From contig CAZYJD010000116.1 in NCBI GenBank assembly GCA_964647785.1, forward strand, positions 1 through 5,563: DNA of 5,563 nt, read 5' to 3'. The position numbers and the translations under genes are program-made. Positions 1 through 5,563 of this stretch are shown here, in pieces (position 1 is the first letter of the stretch; the number at the start of each line of letters is the position of its first letter). This DNA comes from CAZYJD01 sp964647785. GTDB lineage: Bacteria; Bacteroidota; Bacteroidia; NS11-12g; UBA9320. Below the pieces are notes generated by a model, which saw nothing but the letters and a program-made list of their open reading frames with translations, searched no databases and was not told the origin of the DNA.

Positions 1-52
1 TTTGGCAGCAATCATGTGGAGAGATTGATGGTGGATGGGGAGTGGGGGAGTT

Positions 53-115
53 ATGAGTTATGATGTATGATATATGATTTAAGACGCAAGACTCAAGACT
101 CAAGACTCAGGATGC
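53..115. repeat. Degenerate heptanucleotide tandem array, 9 units
   Basis: Nine consecutive 7-base units run without a phase break. Four begin ATGA (53-80), one is AAGACGC (81-87), three are identical AAGACTC (88-108) and the last is AGGATGC (109-115). All nine fit the consensus A-N-G-A-N-N-N. Two apparently different repeat families therefore share one register. Short tandem heptamers of this sort are known between genes in cyanobacteria (STRR repeats) and are familiar in Bacteroidota. Their role is not established. Confidence 0.85.
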
Positions 116-117
116 AA

Positions 118-135
118 GTCCGATAGCCATCGGAC
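118..135. repeat. Perfect 7-bp inverted repeat (hairpin) with 4-base loop
   Basis: The arms GTCCGAT (118-124) and ATCGGAC (129-135) are exact reverse complements around the loop AGCC. The hairpin directly follows the first heptad array. No T-run follows it on either strand, so it is not a standard intrinsic terminator, though it lies downstream of the minus-strand gene and could protect a 3' end. Confidence 0.75.
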
Positions 136-145
136 ACAGGACACA
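132..145. repeat. Heptamer doublet GGACACA x2
   Basis: Two identical GGACACA units lie side by side. The first overlaps the right arm of the hairpin. The period of seven matches the arrays on either side, which suggests the same expansion process. Confidence 0.6.
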
Positions 146-199
146 ATGAACCTGCCTGATTTTATGACCAAAGTGGTTGAGGCGAATGTAGGAAGAATT

Positions 200-227
200 A
201 TGAGTTATGAATGATGAGTTATGAGTG
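200..227. repeat. Second heptanucleotide array, 4 units of ATGANNN
   Basis: The units are ATGAGTT (200-206), ATGAATG (207-213), ATGAGTT (214-220) and ATGAGTG (221-227). AAGAATT at 193-199 may be a decayed fifth unit. The 13 bases TTATGAGTTATGA at 198-210 match 51-63 exactly, so this array is related to the first one. The offset of 147 bases is a multiple of seven. Confidence 0.8.
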
Positions 228-269
228 AGCAGTCTTGAAGTAATCATCAATTGGGATGGTGCTTCGGTT

Positions 270-293
270 AAACCCTCTAAACCCTCTAAACCT
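270..293. repeat. Nine-base tandem repeat AAACCCTCT, about 2.7 copies
   Basis: There are two full copies (270-278, 279-287) and a partial AAACCT (288-293). The repeat ends a few bases before the stop codon of the minus-strand PKD gene. It leads into a GC-rich stretch (293-313) in which TGCGCTC and TGCGCCT look like a further degenerate heptamer that overlaps the stop codon. Confidence 0.7.
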
Positions 294-305
294 GCGCTCT
301 GCGCC

Positions 306-3233
306 TCAGCGCGTCAGACTGACCGTACCTTTCAGAAAAATGCGTTTTCCCTGATTGTCGGTGGCTTCCAGGGTGTAGAAATAAGCTCCCGGCAGGGCAT
401 TGTGTCCGTTCCATACCTCGCCTTGATGAATCAGTTCACCCCAGCGGTTGTAGATGTTGAGGGTGTACTCGCTAATGCCAAAGGTAGAAGGAGCAAAAAC
501 GTCATTCAAACCATCGCCATTCGGACTAAAGGCATTGGGAACAAATACAGCCGGTATGTAAGGCAGACACAGCGTGTTGCTGCGCGACAACCAATTGCCG
601 TGGCTGCTGGCTTCTACCAGATAGCAGGCTTGTAAGCCACCGGCAGCTTTGAAGTCTTCATCGTGGAGATCAGCATCCGGCTGGGCAAAAGAAGAAAGCG
701 GCACTCCTTCACGCAAGATGCGGTAATTCAGATCTTCCTGCCCCAGATAAGGACTAAAACGCAGCAAAGCCGCTTCATTGTTGCCGATCACTTCTCCTTG
801 CAAGAAAACAGGTCGTTCAGTGGCACTCATGCTTGTGGGGTTGCCACAGGAATCGATGGCTTGCAGGCGGTATTCATAAAGGCCCGGTGCGGCAATGCTG
901 TGGGTGTAGGCGTTTTGCTCGGTTGTGACAGTAGCACCGGCTTTGTGCAATTGATAGGCTTCTGCATGGGCAAATACGGGCCATTTAAGCGCAATGTGTT
1001 CGTTATCTTGGTAAGTGGCCAAATGAAGGTGCAAAGTATCGGCAGGTGTGAAGCCGGGTTTAACGGAGAAGAATTGGGTGTCGGTTTGGGTGATGCATCC
1101 GGTAAAACCATAAAGACGTTGAACGGCAAACCATTTTCCTGCACTTTGGAAGGTGTGGCTGAAATGCGGGTTGCTGATCTCGCGCCATTGCCCTTCGTCT
1201 GAGAAGAAATATTCTTTTTTCTGCACATGCAGTTGAACGGTATCGGTAAAATGCACTTCAAAAGGCGTACAACCATGCTGATTATCCACACTAAAGCCGG
1301 GTTTGGGTGCCTCTACCACACGGATGTACTGATTGCGTACAAGGGTGCTGTCGCAATAGCCATTGGAGTAAAACAGGGAGACCGAAAAAGTACCGGTTTG
1401 GGTGTAGGTGTGTTGTACCTGCGCGGCTTCCATGGGGTTGGTGGTACTAAAGGTAGAACCATCGCCAAAGGTCCAGACCCATTTTTCACCCTTTTGCGGA
1501 TGAATATTGGCAGTACGCGAACGGTTAAAAAAAGTGGTGGCTGAATAGCGGCAAACCACGGTATCTGAGGCCTCATAGTTCGCCACGGGTTTGGGAGGAA
1601 TGCGGATGTGGAGGGTGTCGAAATACCATTCGGAATACCCCAGTGAATCGCGGCTGTTAAAGCCCCTTACTTTGTAGAAATAATCTCCGGAGCGGGTATA
1701 GTTTACCTGTGGTTCATAACCAAAAGCCTCTTGTATGCTGCCATCTTCCTTGGTAAAATACCATTGAAAAGAATCTATGCCCTGACTGAAATCAGAAAGG
1801 TTGGTAAAGCGCACTTCTGCACCGCAATCATAATCAATTTCATGATGCAGACGAATGAAATCATAGATGTTTAAGCCAAAACGCTCTGATAGGCTGATAT
1901 CCAATTCCGCATCATAAAAAGCAGAGGCGGTACCTTGTGGATCATTGGTATGTAAGAGTGTTTTTAAGACAAACTCTGTGTTTTTAGCATTTTCATCCAG
2001 CAATTTTTTACGAATGAGAATCATGAGTTTACCATAGGGGGTTATGACAAGAGAAGGATATCCTCTAAAGCCATTTACACGCGGCATAATCAATAAATCC
2101 TGAACTTGAGGCTTCGGTGCTCTCAGGTCGATGTAACGTACCTTAGGTTGGGTTTCTCTTCCTGCCTCTGGGCTCGAAGGCCAGCTATTGAAGTAAGTCA
2201 TCTCTACAAAGTATAAAATGGAATCATCCGGGGAACAGACGAAATTAAAAGCTGACGTAAAATTAGAATCCGGAGCCAAGTAACCTGGGATACCTTTTGG
2301 GTTGTGTTGGTTTTCATACAATAGTTGCGGTTTGCCTATGATCTTGCCGCTCTCACGGTCCACATCCACATAGTAATACCCTTGATAATCCATGACCTTG
2401 CTAATCGTGGAACGGTTTACATGCACTCCCATTTCTGATCGTTGTCCGAAAAACAAACGATCACAGCTATGCGCCCAAAACCCGGAAACACTATTGTTTC
2501 GATAAAAGAAAGAATCCACAGGCAAAGGAACCGGAGGAAATTTAAAAAGTGTACTTGGGTCGAGTGAAGTCAACGTATCTTGGGCTTCAAAACGACCGTT
2601 TACATATGTCCCTAGCACCAGACTATAATTGTATTCATTTGAGATGGAAATGGCATGAGCAAAGCGGTAGGTGAAATCCCTCAACCTCCGAACATTAATC
2701 AATCTAGATAATTCATCTCTGTTAGGGTAAATTAACTGATTTTTTTGAATCATGCGATACTTCTGACCAATGTGGATGCTATTGGCATACAAACCACTTG
2801 GGAAATATTTCAAGGAGTCAAAAAGATAGCCGTTGTAATTATCCTTGAAGTCGAGATAAGCTCTATAATGGCGGGAATCTTCGAACATATGGTTCTGTGC
2901 ATTGTTGATCAAGTCCACGGTGCTGTCATTTCGGTAAAGAAAAATTCCGCCCATAAACTTAGGAAATATGGAGTCAGAATCTTTAATCTTTTGGTAGCTC
3001 GGCAATTGTGATGTATAGAAAAAATTGTTCAATAGCATGGGTTTCCCGGAACTGGAAGAAAACACTTCTGAACCATACTTAGGGATATTGTTATTAAATG
3101 GAAAAAGTTCAATATTTAATGAGTCTTTAAAATACAGCAATTTATCTCCGGAACCACTTCTGATCAGTCTGGAAGTTTGCGCCTCCAACCCACGGCATTG
3201 TAGGCACAACAATAATCCTAGTCTGAGCAACAT
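306..3233 (-). CDS. Secreted multidomain PKD protein with T9SS type B (CHU_C / gliding-motility-associated) C-terminal sorting domain
   Basis: This is probably a large extracellular or surface-attached protein exported by Sec and then T9SS; no catalytic site is visible, so adhesion or a structural role is inferred only. The chosen start is ATG at 3233 (975 residues). It gives a good signal peptide (MLLRLGLLLC..., probable cleavage after GLEA, about residue 18) and lies 7 bases after the upstream stop. A TTG at 3254 would add seven polar residues in front. Residues about 20-445 match no family I can name; segments such as CSPDDSILYFVE and VRYIDL resemble beta-propeller strands. Then follow a weak PKD-like fold (about 463-545), a clear PKD (549-641, with WTFGDG at 587-592 and HTYTQTGTFSVSL at 608-620), a third PKD-like fold (643-725), two probable FN3-like folds (730-808, 813-890) and the type B tail (893-975, with NAFSPNGDGLNDVF and IYNRWGELIHQG). 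The gene ends in TGA. The last 1.3 kb is richer in GC than the first 1.6 kb. Confidence 0.93.
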   Translation of the reverse strand: MLLRLGLLLCLQCRGLEAQTSRLIRSGSGDKLLYFKDSLNIELFPFNNNIPKYGSEVFSSSSGKPMLLNNFFYTSQLPSYQKIKDSDSIFPKFMGGIFLYRNDSTVDLINNAQNHMFEDSRHYRAYLDFKDNYNGYLFDSLKYFPSGLYANSIHIGQKYRMIQKNQLIYPNRDELSRLINVRRLRDFTYRFAHAISISNEYNYSLVLGTYVNGRFEAQDTLTSLDPSTLFKFPPVPLPVDSFFYRNNSVSGFWAHSCDRLFFGQRSEMGVHVNRSTISKVMDYQGYYYVDVDRESGKIIGKPQLLYENQHNPKGIPGYLAPDSNFTSAFNFVCSPDDSILYFVEMTYFNSWPSSPEAGRETQPKVRYIDLRAPKPQVQDLLIMPRVNGFRGYPSLVITPYGKLMILIRKKLLDENAKNTEFVLKTLLHTNDPQGTASAFYDAELDISLSERFGLNIYDFIRLHHEIDYDCGAEVRFTNLSDFSQGIDSFQWYFTKEDGSIQEAFGYEPQVNYTRSGDYFYKVRGFNSRDSLGYSEWYFDTLHIRIPPKPVANYEASDTVVCRYSATTFFNRSRTANIHPQKGEKWVWTFGDGSTFSTTNPMEAAQVQHTYTQTGTFSVSLFYSNGYCDSTLVRNQYIRVVEAPKPGFSVDNQHGCTPFEVHFTDTVQLHVQKKEYFFSDEGQWREISNPHFSHTFQSAGKWFAVQRLYGFTGCITQTDTQFFSVKPGFTPADTLHLHLATYQDNEHIALKWPVFAHAEAYQLHKAGATVTTEQNAYTHSIAAPGLYEYRLQAIDSCGNPTSMSATERPVFLQGEVIGNNEAALLRFSPYLGQEDLNYRILREGVPLSSFAQPDADLHDEDFKAAGGLQACYLVEASSHGNWLSRSNTLCLPYIPAVFVPNAFSPNGDGLNDVFAPSTFGISEYTLNIYNRWGELIHQGEVWNGHNALPGAYFYTLEATDNQGKRIFLKGTVSLTR

Positions 3234-3240
3234 GTTTGCT

Positions 3241-5563
3241 TTATGGCAATACAATGAATTTCTTGCTCAGGCTTTGCTTGTTTCCTGAAAGATGGAGCAC
3301 ATAAACTCCGGCTTCCATGCCTAGTGCTTTACAGTCAAGACTGTGGATAGGTGTATATATTTCACGCTGATAAATCAAGCTCCCTTTGGAATTATACAAA
3401 GTGAGAGCAGATTGCTCCGAGAGGTATTTGGGGTTCAATTGAATTTGGAATACACCGGTTGTTGGGTTGGGGTAAAGAATGAAGAATTCATTCTTATCCA
3501 AATTCGAAAGGTTCATGGGTTCTGAGACCTGCTTAATTACGAGCTTATCACAATCTGTGCTGCAATCTACGCACAAGTTAGTATTTGGATCAGGACCGCA
3601 TTGACCATTTTCCTCAAAATAAGGCCAACTTCCTATATTCAATATATTCGGATATGTCGTATTTGAAAACCTTAAGTTGGAAAGATTGGGTAATTGATAC
3701 CCATCGTAAATCGTCATGGGATGTACATCATTGGAAATATTGCTGGACAGGCCAATGGTTATCCAGTCTTCGTTCGGGGTACCTGGGGGTGCAGGGGGTA
3801 AGTTACTCCAATAATTATTGCTGTATTTTTTTGAAGAAGCACCATGCACCTCCATATCCGGCAAATCATTAAGACTCGCCCCCGGGTTCACCCGCACATC
3901 AAACACCTGGTTACTGAAGGAATTGCAGGTAATGTCTAGGTAATTGTTGTTGCCATACAGGTCAATGGCGCGTACTTCGGTGCTGCTGCCTGCGGTAACG
4001 GCATTGGTATTGGAAAATGTGTTTTGCCGGATGAAGGAGGTTTGGCTGAGGTCAGGGTTTTCTGAACGGATGCTAACCACATGCAGAAGATCGGAAGAGA
4101 AACTGTTGTCGTACACCCTGTTTCCGCTGGATTGCAAAAGCTTAATGCCTACAATGCCCGGGCTGGTGCTCACGGATGGATCAAAATAATTGTCGAACTC
4201 AGATTTGGTGAACGTAAAGGTATTGTCGCCAATGAGGGCATCTCTTCCTTTTTCAAGAAAAATACCTTGAGCGCAATGTTCAAAATCAGCTTTTCTGCAC
4301 GAAAAGGCATTTTTATCAAGTGTCCTGTAAGGAGAAGAAGGCATGAACAAATCGGCTTTGATGCCAATACCTAAGTGCTGAAAAAGATTGTTTCTGCTTA
4401 ATGTACCTGCGGTTTGAAAACAGTTGTCCGGGCAAGGTCCTTGTTCAGAGCCACAACACTGATCCCCGTCATGGGATACATTAAAAGAGGAATTGAGCGC
4501 CAGAATACCAATGCCTTTGTCTGAAGGTAGATCCAGAGAAGTATTCAGGTTTTTAAAATGGCATCCACCAATGTTTACGGCCGCTTTTTCAATGTGTGAC
4601 AATTCGATATGCGCGAGATCATTTTTAGGGAATTGCAATTGATTGTCCCAGATAAAGTTACAGGTCATGATATAGCTGGCACTGGGCATATCTTTATAAT
4701 AACCTGCAATGCGCACTCCTCTGTTGCAGTTCTCAAAAGTACAGTCACGGAGCCGAACCACTGCCCCGCCATTGCTGGTGTTGTTTACAGAAATGGGATC
4801 TCCTTTGGCATCAATCGCGGCGCTTGCATGTTTAAACGTGCAGCCCTGCAAGAGGATTTTACTGGGTTCTAACGCAAGCACCCCGGCCCATTCGGCAGGT
4901 GAGCAGGTGCCATTTTGCCCGATTTGGGGTTGAGTTGAAAACTGACTGCTGAAGCCGCAAGAGCTTTTGTTCACTTCAATGCCTTTCCAGGTGATGCCTG
5001 CACCGGAAGGCTCGAAGGTAGAACCATTGGCAGTAAGTTGATTATTGCAGGAAGAGGTCATATAAATTCTGCTGTTGTTGCCAAAAAGCAGGTTGGACTG
5101 ATTGAAAATTGCCTCGCCGTTATTGAGTTGAATTTCAAGATTGTCGTGCATTTCTAAGTTTGAAGCAGTCATATTAAACAGTCCTCCCAAAATAAAGAGC
5201 CATGAATTGTACTCCAACGTTGCATCATCCACAAAAACTTCTCCATTGATGGTGGAGGATTTGTTGAAATATATCTCGGAGTTATCTGAGATATTGAGTC
5301 GGCTATTGGAGGAAACCGATGAAAAACCAGTAATATCAAGTTTGGTGTTTTCCACATTGAGTTCGGCGTCGTTCACTAAAATGATGTCGTCGGTCTCAAT
5401 ATCATTATCAATGAAGTTTAAAACAGCATTGTTCACGGTTATCGGTTCCTTAAAATAAGTGAATGTAAATGCCGGTTTTGTGTTGAAAGTAAAGGTTCCA
5501 TTGCTCGATCCGCCGGCTTTAATAGTTACAGCATCGTTAAATATCGCAGAAGAATTATTAATT
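3241..5563 (-). CDS. Parallel beta-helix surface protein with T9SS type A C-terminal sorting domain (5'-truncated by window edge)
   Basis: The reading frame stays open to the right edge, so the N-terminus and true start lie outside; a GTG at 5436 is internal, because 42 in-frame codons before it continue the same beta-rich style. 773 residues are visible and the stop is TAA at 3241-3243. In fragment numbering, residues 1-170 are a repetitive Asn/Ser/Leu/Ile-rich solenoid (phrases such as SNSRLNISDNSEI). Residues about 235-560 carry right-handed beta-helix rungs (DCTFENCNRGVRI, GCHFKNLNTSLDL, ADFEHCAQGIFLEKG, GNRVYDNSF), as in the NosD/pectate-lyase-like fold. Residues 693-773 form a type A sorting domain (FILYPNPTTGVFQIQL, LTLYNSKGSLIYQ, GVYVLHLSG, KKFIVLP). 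Two cysteine clusters (residues 369-381 and 655-671) interrupt the pattern. Known beta-helix proteins include polysaccharide lyases and adhesins. No catalytic residues could be assigned, so the function is open. The next gene starts 7 bases downstream and is probably co-transcribed. Confidence 0.9.
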   Translation of the reverse strand, partial: INNSSAIFNDAVTIKAGGSSNGTFTFNTKPAFTFTYFKEPITVNNAVLNFIDNDIETDDIILVNDAELNVENTKLDITGFSSVSSNSRLNISDNSEIYFNKSSTINGEVFVDDATLEYNSWLFILGGLFNMTASNLEMHDNLEIQLNNGEAIFNQSNLLFGNNSRIYMTSSCNNQLTANGSTFEPSGAGITWKGIEVNKSSCGFSSQFSTQPQIGQNGTCSPAEWAGVLALEPSKILLQGCTFKHASAAIDAKGDPISVNNTSNGGAVVRLRDCTFENCNRGVRIAGYYKDMPSASYIMTCNFIWDNQLQFPKNDLAHIELSHIEKAAVNIGGCHFKNLNTSLDLPSDKGIGILALNSSFNVSHDGDQCCGSEQGPCPDNCFQTAGTLSRNNLFQHLGIGIKADLFMPSSPYRTLDKNAFSCRKADFEHCAQGIFLEKGRDALIGDNTFTFTKSEFDNYFDPSVSTSPGIVGIKLLQSSGNRVYDNSFSSDLLHVVSIRSENPDLSQTSFIRQNTFSNTNAVTAGSSTEVRAIDLYGNNNYLDITCNSFSNQVFDVRVNPGASLNDLPDMEVHGASSKKYSNNYWSNLPPAPPGTPNEDWITIGLSSNISNDVHPMTIYDGYQLPNLSNLRFSNTTYPNILNIGSWPYFEENGQCGPDPNTNLCVDCSTDCDKLVIKQVSEPMNLSNLDKNEFFILYPNPTTGVFQIQLNPKYLSEQSALTLYNSKGSLIYQREIYTPIHSLDCKALGMEAGVYVLHLSGNKQSLSKKFIVLP

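Larger units (their letters stand above)
1..305. other. Non-coding region rich in short-period repeats
   Basis: No convincing gene is seen on either strand here. The stretch lies downstream of the minus-strand PKD gene and contains two heptad arrays, a short hairpin, a heptamer doublet and a 9-base repeat, listed separately. Bases 28-48 are G-rich (runs of two to five G on the plus strand) and look like a further degenerate heptamer (GATGGTG, GATGGGG, AGTGGGG at 27-47). Bases 151-185 and 228-269 show nothing I can name. No T-tract terminator was found after the stop codon at 306. Confidence 0.75.

Noticed and set aside
28..48. G-quadruplex
   Set aside because: The four G-runs include two of only two bases, so at best a weak two-layer structure; it is more simply read as a degenerate heptamer repeat.
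118..135. Rho-independent terminator for the PKD gene
   Set aside because: The stem lies about 170 bases past the stop codon and is not followed by a T-run on the minus strand (nor on the plus strand).
53..227. CRISPR array
   Set aside because: The units are 7 bases long and directly abutting, with no unique spacers of 30 or so bases.
294..312. Hairpin GCGCT/AGCGC across the stop codon
   Set aside because: Only five base pairs with a nine-base loop and no T-run; this is expected by chance in a GC-rich repeat.
225..635. Plus-strand open frame of 136 codons starting in the repeat region
   Set aside because: It lies almost wholly antisense to the well-supported type B sorting domain, and its first part translates the 9-base repeat (KPSKPSKP). 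It shows no domain.
663..1202. Plus-strand open frame of 179 codons
   Set aside because: Antisense to the FN3-like and PKD part of the minus-strand gene; no recognisable family, and it falls in the GC-rich part where shadow frames stay open more easily.
827..1576. Two minus-strand open frames (827-1291 and 1313-1576), proline-rich
   Set aside because: They overlap the PKD gene in another frame, in its GC-rich part; the Pro/Thr-rich composition is typical of out-of-frame translation.
3195..3233. Lipoprotein signal (cysteines at residues 10 and 13)
   Set aside because: The residues before either cysteine (LLL-C, LQ-C) do not fit a lipobox, which needs a small residue at -1. A signal peptidase I site after GLEA fits better.
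3234..3254. Upstream TTG start at 3254 for the PKD gene
   Set aside because: It would place polar residues (MYCHKAN) before a clean signal peptide that begins with the ATG at 3233, and would overlap the preceding gene.

Overview
The window suggests a free-living or environmental member of the Bacteroidota that has a type IX secretion system (T9SS). Both genes end in T9SS C-terminal sorting domains, one of type A (Por-type tail) and one of type B (the gliding-motility-associated or CHU_C type). The one start codon visible has no Shine-Dalgarno sequence before it, which is normal for this phylum. The exact genus cannot be told from this sequence.

Layout. Everything coding is on the minus strand and is read from the right edge to the left. 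First comes a large gene that enters from beyond the right edge (3241-5563). It encodes a repetitive, Asn/Ser-rich parallel beta-helix surface protein with a type A tail. Seven bases after its stop codon, a second gene starts at ATG 3233 and runs to 306. It encodes a 975-residue secreted protein with a signal peptide, a large N-terminal region that may be a beta-propeller, two to three PKD-type Ig folds, two probable fibronectin-III-like folds and a type B tail. The close spacing suggests one transcript.

The left 305 bases are non-coding, downstream of the second gene. They are a patchwork of short-period repeats: a 9-unit heptanucleotide array (53-115), a second related array (200-227), a perfect 7-bp hairpin with a 4-base loop (118-135), a heptamer doublet (132-145) and a 9-base repeat (270-293). 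This looks like the short tandem repeat litter found between genes in some Bacteroidota and cyanobacteria.

Together the two genes probably supply large extracellular or surface-anchored proteins that leave the cell through Sec and then T9SS. No enzyme active site, defence system, mobile-element gene, RNA gene or CRISPR array was seen. The points most worth a second look are the in-register heptad arrays with their hairpin, the base-composition step inside the PKD gene, the unassigned N-terminal region of that gene, and the two cysteine clusters in the beta-helix protein.
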